From: Metopolophium dirhodum
Taxonomy: Eukaryota; Arthropoda; Insecta; Hemiptera; Aphididae
Assembly: GCF_019925205.1 (NCBI RefSeq)
Contig: NC_083565.1
Location: 21,418,241-21,482,240, forward strand
Direction: 5' to 3'
Length of the DNA stretch: 64,000 bases
The translations under genes were made by a program, and so were the position numbers. The notes beneath the pieces are model-generated. The model was not told the origin of the DNA and made no database searches. It worked only from the letters and a program-made list of their open reading frames with translations. Shown here one piece after another: positions 9,412 to 22,336 of this stretch. The first letter of the stretch is position 1. Each line of letters starts with the position of its first letter.

Positions 9412-9419
9412 CTTACAGT
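9412..9419. repeat. Right 8-bp target duplication of the hAT element
   Basis: CTTACAGT, partner of 7394-7401 with one mismatch at the last base. Confidence 0.85.
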
Positions 9420-10254
9420 GTAAGTTACAGATTTGGTTTTTTCGACAGCAATTTATTTGAAACGCATGACATAAAATTGTAATTTTCTTATAGATTACCG
9501 ATGATAAAACCACCTAAGGGGAATGCAAACGGACAGTTTTCAAGGAGTTAAAAACAGGCAATTCGCAAATGTGCATGCGTAGTAAGTGACATTATTCATT
9601 AGTGTGTATGACTGTGTGTAAATAAAATAGCGGAGCACTCCCGCAAGATCACGCCAACGGGTGAACGCTAAACAATTTATGCTCATTTGTATGTAATTGT
9701 TGTCAATCTTACCGATGGATCTAATAACCCGATGAGACTACTAAAAACTTATTTGAATTCGTTGATAAGTCTACTTGAGATCGATCAAAAATAGTCTGTA
9801 CATAAATTTGCACAATAAGCCATTAAACCATTATTGGGATAACAAGATTCACAAACATAGCATGAATCACAGGATAGAGAAATTAACCAATTGATTATAC
9901 AGTGCATTTAGCTTATAACCAAAAGTTTATTATAACTCAACAAGGGAGAATAGTACGAAATAATTTATTATCTTATAAGTGTATAGAGTAATTCACTAAG
10001 CATGGGCATTGCACCCCCCCCTGTATTCATTTAATAATTAATTCATTCAAATTTGGAATTTTTTAACTTACTTAAACTTTAAAGGCCATATTTAAAATTT
10101 CTTGAATTTTTGTATTAGGTACCTACTGAAAAAGTATTCTGTGATGATACCTACAAACTTCAATACAGTAATATGTGCTTCAATCTAAGGTTGGCACAAT
10201 AACTGTGATCAAAACTTGAAAGTAGTTTTTGACATGATTAAAATTTGAAATTTA
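9420..10254. other. Intergenic DNA right of the hAT element
   Basis: 9440-9700 is less A+T-rich. A weak acceptor at 9494 is followed by 18 open codons containing MIKPPKGNANG, too little to call. An eight-C tract at 10014 and the 'gatacctacaaacttcaa' word near 10145 mark repeat debris. Confidence 0.35.
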
Positions 10255-10412
10255 AAATTTCCTATCCTGACAAACCATCTCCGCTCAGAATCATTTTTCG
10301 TATACAATGATATTATATCATTGAATTCAAATTTAACACCGCCCATTACAGTGACCCACTTGAAACTTAATGTACAGCAGAGTGTCACCCAATTACCCGC
10401 TTTTTCGTTATT
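10255..10412 (+). repeat. Repeat A, 3' end
   Basis: 'ccgctcagaatcatttttcg', 'acaatgatattatatcattg' and 'ctgtacagcag'-like words ('atgtacagcagagtgtcacc') occur in the same order and spacing as in the full copies, ending in a short acccgcttttt tail. Confidence 0.75.
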
Positions 10413-11024
10413 ATTTTTTATACGCAACGCAATTTGTAAAACGCCATGATTTAATTTACTTTATTATTACAATAGGTAGGTACGTCAGTATTGAGTTAGG
10501 TATAAGTGAACTACAATAATATATGATAAAATAATATTAAAATTGTATAATGTGTGTAAATGTTTATATACCATGTTTTAAGCAAAATTAACTTAACGTA
10601 CTGTATAGGGTAAATAGTAATGTATCTAATAATAGTAATAATATACAAAGTAATTAACCAAATGCTGTAACATAATATAATTTATGGTTGTGCACACAGG
10701 TGAAATGAACAGTGATTTCGCTGCACCTGACTATATTTATTTTGGATATTTATTTAAAAGGCTTGTATGGTTATAATAAAGTATAAATAATTTTGAAAAT
10801 ACGGAATCTATAAATATAAAACAAAGTTTAAAAAAAGGTTACTTTCACCAATTATAACTCAACGTGATATTATATTACCTAAACTCTGAAAGTCTGAAAT
10901 AGATACACTTAATTACAATTAATACCTGCCATTTCATAGAGGTTTTTAATATGTTAATTTATTTATACAGTACTTAATTGATAAAAATAAAATAAAAAAC
11001 AAAAGTCAAATATAAAGGGTTAAA
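10413..11024. other. A+T-rich intergenic DNA
   Basis: No open frame, RNA or element edge that I can support. Confidence 0.5.
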
Positions 11025-11240
11025 ATCAGTATTAACCGAAACCGACACCGAAATTTTATATTTTTGAAAACCGAAACCAGAACCGGAACTGAAAATTTGG
11101 ATTTTTTAGAACTGAAACCAAAACCCAAACCGACAAAATCTAAAGGTTTAAGTCCCTGGTTAAAAGACATTTTATAACTAAATGATGGGGTAGGAAACGC
11201 TCTGCAGTACAGTTGTAGGCGGGGCCGTGGAGGTCGAGTG
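11025..11240. repeat. ACCGAAACC-rich repeat joined to a repeat A end variant
   Basis: 11035-11130 repeats ACCGAAACC/ACCGACACC words and runs into 'aaggtttaagtccctggtt' (11145-11162), which looks like a DNA-transposon terminus in reverse (CCAGGGACTTAAACC). The opposite terminus was not found. At 11187 'gggtaggaaacgctctgc' is a variant of the repeat A 3' end in reverse, like 24820-24845. Confidence 0.4.
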
Positions 11241-12580
11241 TACCTATCTCGTCGTTGAGTAAATTTTACTGTAACTTATTATATTGTGTTAAATTACGGT
11301 GAACGATTCAGTGCGAAGACTGACCCTCTATAATATTACAAAACAATTGTATTATACATTTATATTGCTATTATTCTTACTTGCGTTAAATCCCCAATCC
11401 TATAGGTTATACAAATTGAAGATTTTATGCATTTTTATCTTCAAAATATCTAGTTTTTAATTTAAATTTCCAATTAGGTATTGAGAAGTTTTTGTTTTTG
11501 ATCCACAAAGGTACATAACCTATACTAAATTCACCGAATTTGACACCCATCTGAAAAGATAATGAAGTTGAAAATCTACGTATTTTTACTGTTTACTAGA
11601 GTAATATTACAAACACAATAAAAAATCAACACATATCATCATTGTAAAATCAAAAATTATACCTTAGAATCTAAAACTATAGGAAAGGTATAATATACAA
11701 CTAATTTTTGAGTAACTGTATTGAATATCTTAAGAGTGCTAATCATCCAAATCCACCCCTAACACCTATATCTACAGTTGCAATAATGACTTGTATGGTA
11801 TCTTCTAAGAATAATATTAATTGATGTGCTTTTAACCATAATTATTTCACTAAGGTATCTAGATAGTCATGATATTAAATATGATTATCACTGTTATTAC
11901 CTACCTATAACAATTCAATACGTGTACCCAATCGTTTAAATATTTTTATAGACTATATTAAATTTAATAATGATAGACAAATGATAATTTATAGACAGGT
12001 ATTTTAAAAAAAAATGTAATTTATTCGTTAAATATGTGTAAGTAATAATTACTGTTTCACGAGTCACAGAATTATTATACCCGTCGATAATTATTTATAA
12101 ATCTTATTTTTGAAAATTATTATCTAGAGGTATAATGATCCTACTGTTATAATAATTTAAGTATTTATAATCGAAATCAAAATTTTAGTTTTAGTTTTGA
12201 GTCTACTATTTATAGTAAGTTTTGAAGCACGAACTTATACGACTAAAAGGTCTTCCTTATTAATTGGCCCAACCTCTTGGCTATTTTTTTTTTAATTTTT
12301 TAGTTAATATCAAATGTATACAAATATTTACTAAATTAAGCGTGGGATAAAAAATAAAATAAAATAAATAAAATTCAACGAATCAACTGACACGAGGAGA
12401 ATGACGTCTAAAGAAAGACGACCACCGAACGTAACAAAAAAGTTTATTATTTACAAATACTCATCAGGTACAGTATCTGTGGGGCAAGGCCGTGGACACC
12501 TTACCCAGACAGCATTTTGTAATGATAACATTATTATAATAGTATTATAATAACTTTATGGTAATATTATTCGTTATTAG
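11241..12580. other. Intergenic DNA with repeat debris
   Basis: 11560-11700 has weak repeat A-like words ('aaaaatcaacacatatcatc'). 12260-12520 has a T-rich tract, an AAATA-rich stretch and 'caaggccgtggacacctta', looking like the tail of an old retroelement. No readable coding sequence. Confidence 0.35.
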
Positions 12581-12608
12581 AATGTTATAATAATATTATT
12601 ATAACATT
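12581..12608. repeat. Perfect 28-base palindrome
   Basis: AATGTTATAATAAT followed directly by its exact reverse complement, with no spacer. It lies in a wider A+T-rich zone (12520-12615) of related TTATAATA words. It could be a MITE core or a hairpin-prone replication slip. Confidence 0.8.
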
Positions 12609-13097
12609 TTTTTACTATACATTTTAAAAGTAATTACAGTAATTAAAATAATATATAATATGTTTTATACGTTGCACCTGCAGAGGTTTTTCGACCATTT
12701 TAGGAAGCAAGCCCTAGGAAAGTAGGAACCTTTATAATACCAGTGGCGTCATTTGTGGCGAGGCTTGGTGGGAATTTTCCCTTTTCTGATTTAAAAAGCA
12801 TGAGTCGGTGCCCTGTGGTTTTCAACTATAACCATTAGGTACTATACCATATAAGCTCAAAAACATGCCTATACTTATAGGAAAATATTATACTTTGGAT
12901 GTACTAAGAAACGTTTGTCACGATGATAAATCGGTAATTACTAATTAATAGTTGGAATATATATTCATATTTAGACGCATGCGTGAACGTGCATAAAAGC
13001 TGATACCTATGTATGTAGCTAGGTATGTGTTTTATAATGGAAAACGTTTGAACGCGCGCATGGCTTCTGATTGGTTATCTAGCGTCAATGCGTCATG
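12609..13097. other. Intergenic DNA
   Basis: Contains 'ccagtggcgtcatttgtgg' at 12740, another CAGTGGCGT-type repeat end. No gene seen. Confidence 0.4.
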
Positions 13098-13249
13098 TAT
13101 ACAAAAGTTGTAACGTTATTAGGATTCAACACTCGTCATAATCTTAAATTGCACGGAATATATCATTGAGGATAGGTCGAGGCTTGCAATTTTCAAGGTA
13201 TCTTCGTTCCATTCAAAGCGGTGCTTGCTAAAGTATTTTGAGATGCAAG
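13098..13249 (+). promoter_or_regulatory. Candidate promoter and short first exon
   Basis: CpG content rises at 13040-13280. TATACAAAA at 13098-13106 is followed about 30 bases on by TTCAACAC, a possible initiator, and an ATTGG box lies upstream (13074). A leader would run to TTTTGAGATGCAAG|GTAAAC, giving a donor at 13250 just after an ATG (13243). A first coding exon of only a few bases is known in insect secreted-protein genes. No downstream exon was identified, so this is inference. Confidence 0.2.
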
Positions 13250-16069
13250 GTAAACGTCGAACATTTTTAAGTTTTAAACACCGTTACACCGAATATTAAA
13301 TAACGAGTTGAACACAGTTTGAATTCTATAGAGTTGCCATTTTTAACGGGCAATGAAGTATATGCTAGATCAGCTAGTTTGTAATAAATGTCGCGGGCCA
13401 CATTCGGGCAACAAATATATTTTATTACATTTTCAAAAAATTGTAAAAAAAGTACATGTAATACTTTAAATATGATCGTTTGCCCTCAAAGGAAATTGCA
13501 ATACAATAATATTTAATATAAAGTACTCACCGGAATTGTTCATGTTTTTTAAAATCGAAACATAAAATGTCTTCGTTGTTTTCCTTTTTTATCTCATACT
13601 ACAAATTAAAAACATGGATATATTATATTATTATAAAAACAAATTACATTATTAGCGTACTTTTATTAATTTTTCTTTCTGAATTAGAGATGGCTTCAGC
13701 CGACAGTAAACTTGTATTGTCTTCTCCATTTTAATATATAATTAGACTTGTAAGACAAATAAAAATTACGCGTCCAATATATTTTATTCACAAACTATTA
13801 TATGAAATAATGCATAATGAAAACAAATCAAGACCAAGTAAAATATATTAATATCTCATAATATTTTGGAAATGTTGGCCACCTAATTAGACAATAATAT
13901 AAGCCAAATACACTCATTAAATACTCGTAATCTTGATAACTATTATGTGTTTATGTGCACAATAGTATACGTGTACTGCCTGCCCGAACTCAAGAAAAAT
14001 GTAAAACATTATTTATAATAATACAACCAAGTGCATCAACCCGTAGTGCTATTAAGATTATGTTTCAAAATAATATGAAAATATAAATATAGAAATTCAG
14101 AATACGAGGTTAATATTATTTGGTTTGGGGCGGGTGGTTGTCCGCGTCCGGGCGGTATGTAGTAGCGCAATATTGCACAACATCCCTGTACACATCAATT
14201 ATTTACAGTGTAAAAATTAAAGCATGTCAAAACATGGAACCCACGTTATAACTTATAATGGAATCAATGTGCTTATGTGCACATCGTGACAAAATAAATA
14301 TTATGATAATATATAAGATAGCTAGGTATCATCACAGTTTCTTTGATACACAACCTCCGCTCTTTACTTCACCTGTATCGTAGTTCACCGGTTCTTATTG
14401 GCTGCAGTCAATCACATTTATTTATATGTATGAGTTATTATTTAAGCATCATCGCCCCATTTTTACGGTTAAATTATGCATATTTTATCCAAAATATGAT
14501 TTTTGTAATTTTTAAACACACCTGAAAACCATATTTTCGAATCATTGAGATTTTTTTGCACCTCTTAAGGATGACCCCAGTGAAAATAAAAACTTCCGTT
14601 TTTCAAATAGGAAGCTCCTTCTTTCATTTTTAATTATTAAGCCGGTAATTTTTTGTATAACTTAATACTATATAAACATACGATCGCACCGTGATCCCTT
14701 AAAGTTTTGCTCAACGGATATGCATTAGTCATTAATAGTAGAACGGATGACACTAACAGATTCCTATACTGCGAATACTGCAAAGAATCAAATGATATCT
14801 ACATAGTAGCCTGCAGGCTCCTTTTAGAAAAATCTTAAGACACGTGGTCCACAAGAGTATGCACATACAGTCAAATACACAAATGTCTTTGTGCCTGTTT
14901 CATGCACTATAATATTTAATTGTGTACGTTTATAAGTCACACCGTATATTATACAATTTGAGTGCTAAATAACTTTTCAGAATACGCCAGATAAGTAAAA
15001 GGAAAAAAATTAATAAAAATAAGATGTTTGACCTTTTTAATTGCAAAATAATTCGATTTTCCAAATAGCTGTGTGGTAAGTAATCCTTGCAGGACGGGTG
15101 ACATATAATACTCTATATTATTACTCTTTAGGAAATCAAGGTTTTTCTAATTAAGTACCGACAACCGCTATATTAGAGGCACCACCAATTTAAAATTTGT
15201 AACAAAAATATTATATTTTCGTTTGCCGAAATAAAATTGTTGTGTTAGCCTATTATATTATGTAAAATACGAATTTTTTTATCCTTTTTTATTGCACATA
15301 TTAGAGGGTTGGAGTAACCTAACCTCTCTTTAAAAATGTCAAGTTCATACTTTTATCTTTTTTGAGAACTAGCGATATGAGTACTTGGATTTTATATACA
15401 TAGGTTTAAATTGTCCTAAATAATTTATTAAACTACTCTCACGATAACAGTGTTGGTGACAGGGAACAAATTGTATACATGTTCGGAAAAAATCGTAAAC
15501 TCTACTTACTTGTAAAAATTCATAGAATGCCGTCTGCCGCTGTGTTATATTTTCATTAATTAATTTTTATATTTCTTCCTTATAATAATATATATATATA
15601 ATTTATTTATTACCTCATATAATGCACACATATAATATGATGTCATGTACACAAAACCCTTATGCCGTTAGCCAGCCGTTAATTTGTAGTTTTCAATTAT
15701 TCACTTCACAGTATACTACGAAAACAATAGTGTTTCCCTTTCACGTTTATATTATGAGACGATGTAAAATATAAAATCACAACACAATATCGATAGTTAT
15801 TTTACTTGTAGTTAGAAAAAAACAATAATATTGATAATTTATTGAAACAAAGACCATAATAACGTATTTTAATGGAAATATTTGATTTTCAGATACAAGT
15901 TTTATAATAATTTTATGTTGAAATTTGGAAGAAATTACATTATTGAATAACCGTTTTAGTAATTTTGTTGTAATTGTATATTATTAATATTATTAATGCA
16001 AATTACCGGCTACCGTATTAACAAATAAGTAATAACAATATAAATTTAATATAAAATATATCCACACTG
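13250..16069. other. Long intergenic stretch
   Basis: No gene is recognised. 14540-14640 holds the dispersed word set 'aaaacttccgtttttcaaat', shared with 5350. The open frame at 14343-14525 is A+T-biased and has no recognisable feature. Several TA-rich microsatellite-like runs occur, for example near 15588. Confidence 0.4.
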
Positions 16070-16205
16070 ACAAACCGTAACCACTCAAAATCGTTTTTCG
16101 TATACAATGATATCGTTGAGTTCAAATTTAATACCATCCATTATACAGTGACCTACTTGTAACCTACTGTACAGCAGAGCGACACCCACTTGCCCACCTT
16201 TTTTA
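16070..16205 (+). repeat. Repeat A, 3' end
   Basis: 'aaccactcaaaatcgttttt', 'acaatgatatcgttgagttc' and 'ctgtacagcagagcgacacc' are the family's last ~140 bases. Confidence 0.75.
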
Positions 16206-16409
16206 ATGTGATTGTGTATTGTAAACAAAAATAAAACGTAGTTGTTAAAAGTTTAAAATCTCTAAGAATAATATAATAACTTTTGAATTACAGAAAAATA
16301 ACTTAAATTGTTATTTTGGCTTTAATAAATCAGATTTTACAAAATTTTGATTTATATTTTTAATGTTTTTTTTAACTGTTCTAAGAACATCTTTTTAGGA
16401 ACTAATATT

Positions 16410-16520
16410 GCATCGGACTTTCAAGCTTAACACTCACAAAAATAAAGTCGAAAAAAAACGCACAATCAATATTAATATTGTAAGACCAATATAAATGCAC
16501 CACATATCGCTCGGAATCTA
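16410..16520 (-). repeat. Repeat A, 5' end remnant, reverse
   Basis: 'aaccaatataaatgc' and 'cgctcggaatctaag' near 16480-16517 resemble the reversed 5' end. This copy faces the 16070-16205 fragment and is strongly diverged. Confidence 0.4.
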
Positions 16521-18830
16521 AGAATAAACAGGTTTAATTATAATATAGTAGGTACAATGACATGAGCAAATATTTATAATATTGTTATCTGTACCAATCG
16601 TGTATAAATATTTTTACTCACGTGCAAATTGTTTTACCAGTTATTGGTATATAATATATTTTTTTATTAATTTACCAACTTTTACCACTCACGAACATAA
16701 TATTTTTGTGTCAGCCCCGGTCACACTTGAACAAGGTAATTAATTTTAGTCTTTACCACTTGTATTGAACATGTATAGCATATATTGTTATTACTTATCA
16801 AATACACAATATATTATTATATTTTGATGTTTTTGCGTTAGACTGACTGGCATATTCCACTCCAAATGACTGCAGTGTTTTCTATTTGCAACGTGAGTTA
16901 AAACAGTAAAACGTTCGATATTGTATTTTATTAGTTTTATGTTGTGTGTAGTATATATTGTGTGCGATGTTATTTTTAGATTATAAATTATTCTATTTAC
17001 GTATCAATAATATTAGAATATTAAATAATTTTAATATTTATCTTAAATTTTAAGAAATAAATAAAATACGAGTTATGACCATAAGCTTTATCATAAAAAA
17101 AATAAAAATTTATATTTCGATTTTACACTACATTCGTTATATTTTATGATAGGTAGTATATTTATATTATGTATAAGTAGTTAGTATATAATATTATATT
17201 ATACTCGCATTTTTCATTTAAATGTTTAAATTATTCATTAATTGTATATTCTACTAGTTGTTAAATTAATTAATTATTATCAGCGTTTAACATTTTATCA
17301 ACTCGCTAATATTAAGTTAACATTGTTTGCCAAAAATATACATTAAAGTTAAATGATTTAATTCTCAGTGTGTCAAAACGTACTTTGAAATAAACATTGA
17401 ATCAATAACTTTTGATTATAAATTGTCAGTTCGATATTAAGTAAAATAATATAGTAATATTATAAAATAATAATATATTTAAGCAAGTAACATACGTAGT
17501 TTTTTTTATCCATTAAAACAGTTTAAATTTTTCATATTAGGTACCTATTATAATATTACCAAATGTATAATATTTTATATTTTGTAATTAGCTTAGAATT
17601 ATCACAGTTGTAAAGTACTTGTGGTGAATGGTTAATAATTATTGTTTTAAATTTTATTCATATAAACAAAATACTAAAATACCCTCTATCGCTCAATCAT
17701 AATGAATTCGCATAATATAATATTCATTTATTAAATGGTTAGCGATTTTAATTATTAAAATCATCGATTTGGACATATTTACAATGGAATTTTGTATTGT
17801 TGTATCTAAAAATTATTGCATAATTTAATTTTAAACAAAACATTTGTACAACACAGTGGTCGTAAAATCGATTTTGACAACGTTTCGAATAACGTAGTAT
17901 ACGGTGTTACATTTTTTTTTTTTTTTGCAAAGCGGTCATCTGAATTATGAAAAGTTTATACATTATAACATACGCCCGTATCCAACGGTCGTTGAAAAGC
18001 TTAAAACAAAATATGTCAACCTTATCCTCGGACGCGTCCATTCACTCTCACGAACCCTCGGGATAATAACTCCTTCACATATTTTGTGTGTTCACAGTTA
18101 TTTTATTTCACCACAAAAATTCGGACGATTTCGTTGTCCACGTACATACTTATAATACACAATAGTGACGTGTGTACGTGTGTGTGTAATTAAAATTTAG
18201 TAATATAAAAATTAATTTTGCAATCGTTATAATATCGTCGTATGAACAGCGAACAGCATGAACAATATTATTATACCGGCAAATTTTATCAGAATTTAAT
18301 TTTCCAGAAAAAAAATGTATAAATTAAAATGTTATGTAATAATAAACTAATATAATATTCCTCGGTAGGTATTTTACTAGGTGACACATACAATAATTAC
18401 AATTAAAAGGTGGAAAATATTATTACATTTAACACATAAAAATATGCAGCGTTAACAACATTAACACGACAGTTTTGTTCTGGAGATGAAAATATTATGT
18501 AGAATTCATACTCATAAGTTTATTTAAAAATGAAATAATGAAAAAAATTTACTATTAAAGGTTGTGATTTGTTTATTATTTTAAAATGTTTAACAATTTC
18601 GCATAGTTGTTAGTAGGTCAACTGCAATGGCTGCGTATAGGTTCAAAGCAGATTTTGAATTGCTTTTTGTCATTTTTTTTTATCTTAATACTACTGTACC
18701 TAATACACACGTATTTTAGTGTTATACATTTGTTTTTAGTATACTTTAAATTTAGAAATTGGTTTAGTGCGAAGACAGACGAATTATATACCCGATTAAA
18801 ACGTATAATATGAATTTACTAAAATCTGCG
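16521..18830. other. Long intergenic stretch
   Basis: Very A+T-rich. At 17904-18155 an 83-codon frame follows a T17 tract and a weak acceptor. It reads GHLNYEKFIHYNIRPYP but has no motif, no poly(A) signal and no splice partner, so it is not called. Confidence 0.35.
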
Positions 18831-19900
18831 GTGGTCGGGGAGCAGACTTCGTATACGTGAAACGTCCAGTGTTTTGTTTTCTTATATTAATATACCTAGT
18901 GTGGTCATCGGCCGAAACAAGTCTAAACACCAATAATATTATTACGGTTTGTGTGCGTATATACTCCACGCAGCCGTACGATAAAAATGCGCCATTATAA
19001 GATTTTGACGATGGACCAAACTGGCTACACTGTACAATGTCGTCGCCGCCGTCGTCCGTCCCAACTCCATCCCCTTGTCACGGGACGGCCGAGTTTAGTG
19101 GTGTGGGTAGAGGGTTGTCGGAGGGACGGTGGCGTCACGGGTTGGCGGAGGGATGGCTGCGTTATCGGGGGTTGAAGAGGGTAGTCGTAAGCGTATGGGC
19201 CGTGTTTGACGTACACACACATTTCAGTAGTGTGCTTTCGGTGGTCGGTTGCGAACCTCTCGCGTTTCGCCATGCCGTCGCCGACCCTACAAGTCTGAGT
19301 GGTTATTATTATATTTTGTAAAATTGTATTCGTACACGATACCGTTATACTTTACGCCCGACCATAATATACTATATTGTTATTGACCACGGGGTCGACG
19401 TTTTAATTTGCCACCGTCGCGACGTTGACGATTTCCGTTCGAATTTTATCGTGAATTTGTTTTTACCTCCATATTATTATATTATAGGCACACGTGTGCG
19501 CGTGACAATAATATTACTATACCGCACTCGTCGTGTAGGTACACGCCGCGTTACTCTGAGAACAGGTAATTTGGTGTGTTGTCATTAATACCTAATTAAT
19601 CGTTTTCTGTTGATAGAAAACAAAAAAATCTACATCGGCAAGTGTGACACCCTCGCGGTGTAGGTACAACGTATTCGGGATAAACCGCGGTATAGTGATG
19701 ACGATTTAGGCACGTGTTATAAAATATATTGTGAGATAAAACTGAATATTATGCGTTTTGTACCGGCACGTATCTCACGTATAGTAATAAAAGTCTGCAC
19801 TTTATTCGATTAGTCCGACGTTTTCGCAGTGACTGCATTAATTTAATAAAATAATTAATTAATTAATGATTTACCTCGCATTGTGTACGCAGCAGCTAGT
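18831..19900 (+). promoter_or_regulatory. CpG-rich island, candidate promoter and untranslated first exon
   Basis: The largest block of non-A+T-rich, CpG-dense DNA in the first half of the window. Overlapping frames on both strands (19025-19273 -, 19037-19321 +, 18951-19175 +) are Arg/Pro/Gly/Ser-rich and look like products of composition, not genes. A good donor, GAGAACAG|GTAATT, lies at 19565 on the + strand. The simplest reading is a promoter with a noncoding 5' exon of a gene whose coding exons lie outside or far to the right. The strand is uncertain. Confidence 0.35.
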
Positions 19901-22336
19901 TTCTACATATTATTATGTCGGCGAAAATTAACGTTTAAAACCTGTCATGCGGCTTAAAAGAAATAACCGACACTGCTAAACTTACTCAAGCCTAACGTCA
20001 ACCTAACGGCGAATATAGGTATTTATACGTTTATTCAAACCTACATCCGTTTTCTATTTGTGTAGCTCTAGATAATTCTCGGAAAATAATATAATGCATT
20101 GACTTCCGTGTACACGACTTTTGCGCATCGTTCAATTAGGCTGAAACATTTGGTTGCATAGACATCAACTATAACTATACTCATCGTGCTTCGTATCCAT
20201 AATTAAAATATCTAAATATATTAACGGCATTAACTGATGGATTAAGCTTTTACAGTAATAATATTACTAATAGTAATACGTTTTGTTTTTATAAAATAGT
20301 TAAAATCATTAATCGTGTTTATCAAAACTGAGCGAATGCTATTATTGAAATGACTCGTTACCATAATGGTTCCATCACCTCTGTATTACGCTTTCTATTA
20401 TTGTTACATGGTAGAAAAAAAAATGCTTTTCTAATAGTGTACCTAACGGGATCTAAATAATTGTAATACCCAAAGTAAAGATTTTTAGAAATTTATCAAT
20501 AAAAATTAGCAAAATTAAAATTGTCCAAAATTTCCATCCAATTTTTGTTGACTCATAATATTATATTATTGTTTTTATTAATGTTTATAATAAATTATGC
20601 TCATTACTGGCCGTATATTTCCGTGTTTGTTATCCATTTGAGTATTGTGTTAATATTATCTTAGAGAACTTACTTACAATTTGTATTCAACTAACACAAC
20701 CAAATAAAATACAATTTCAAAGTATACGCAATTGTTTATTTCTATTTGAACCATTCAGCGTGAATAAACAAAAATTAGTATTAACTACCTTCATAAAGTA
20801 ATAAATATATATGCATATCAACATGGTTTTAAATTAACGAATTATTTTTCGGGTCAACTTAAAAATCCTAAGTTATTACAATGGACACTTTTACCTTGTA
20901 CGGTCATTAAATTAATCGGAAAATTAACTAACGTCTACAGTCGAGTTTAAACGTTTAAAAAAAGTAAACATTAATGTTTTAATAAGTTGATAACCACGTT
21001 TGGACAAATCAACTGTGAGTGATGGTTTGTAATATGCATATATGTTTGACAATTAATGTAAATGATGTGCTTTGTTTTTCGATTTCGATATTTTCCATAC
21101 AGTTATACTGAATGTAAAATTATTCTAAACGTAAATTTCCAATATTTTTCACATACCCCAGTGAATACTTTTACTGTAGGTAATTAAAATAGTTATAATT
21201 GATTTTCTGAAGTTGTATGGATTTCTCGTAGATAATCTAAATATATTGAGTAGTTGTGAACATCGCTAGGTACTTCACTTCGCATTGTTTTGAAACTTAA
21301 ATAGTCCTTAGGTAATCCTCAAGTTTTGTTGGTTTTATCTTGTAAATTGATCATCCCCAGATATAATAGTACTAACTTAGTAATTTACGTTAGTACAGTT
21401 GACGGGATGTTTCTGATCATTTCAATCAGATAAATGAAACAGATAACATTTTGGTAGTAGCTTATATACGTCTTGTTTCCTGGATAAATTAATTAGAGGC
21501 TGTATGTAAGCGTCTGATTTATGATGTGTAAATCAATTTCAGATTCCAAATCATCTTACTGGTTTTATATAATATCAAGAAGTTTGTAATCTTCCCACTG
21601 GAGTTCAAATCACATCCTGTTCCATTTCATAAATTATTATGCTTACCATATTATTACGATAAATTGTCAAAGCTATAACTCCAACTCTGCCTTTTAGCTA
21701 CTTTCTATATTTCAACGTAATATCGTTACGTTTCGTTGATATTTTGATTGAACACACACTTTTATACATGCCCTATAGTATATGTACAGGTATTAAAAAT
21801 AAATAAATATCTCTACAATTTTAACCACGAATAAATTTAAAATCGTTTCCTGTTTAGTTATAACTTATTTTTATTGAATATGTCTGAATGTTAGTCCAAA
21901 ATATGATACATAATATAATTTGCATATACAATACTTATTATATTAATATATTTTAATATATTTAACAATATATTTTTATTCAATATAAAATTAATATTCA
22001 GTCAAACGATAATAAGTGGGTATATTACGGGTGTGAGTATGTATAATTTTTTTTTAAATCGTCTATGATCTAAAATATAATGAATAAAAATATTAGACTA
22101 AAATTCTCTTGAGATTTGTTTTCATTTGACTTGTTTAATTGGCAATTCACTTTTAATATCATTTTTAATAAGATTATTTATTTATGAATGTTGGTTTTGA
22201 TGAATTGGGTTTTTTGTCTGTCTTTATAATGCATAATAATATAATAATATTAATTAGAAATATGAATAATTTATCCATGCGTTGATGTTACTGTAAATAT
22301 TATTCCTTGGTTTTTATTTCTGCATAAACTTATTTT
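19901..22336. other. Long intergenic stretch
   Basis: No gene recognised. At 21538 an acceptor-like AATTTCAG is followed by a 43-codon open frame (FQIILLVLYNIKKFVIF start) without recognisable features. Such frames are expected by chance here. Confidence 0.35.

Noticed and set aside
17904..18155. 83-codon frame after a polypyrimidine tract
   Set aside because: No recognisable protein feature, no donor or poly(A) signal, and frames of this size are common here.
19025..19321. Overlapping Arg/Pro/Ser-rich frames in the CpG island
   Set aside because: Open on both strands at once with repetitive composition, so better explained by GC content than by coding.
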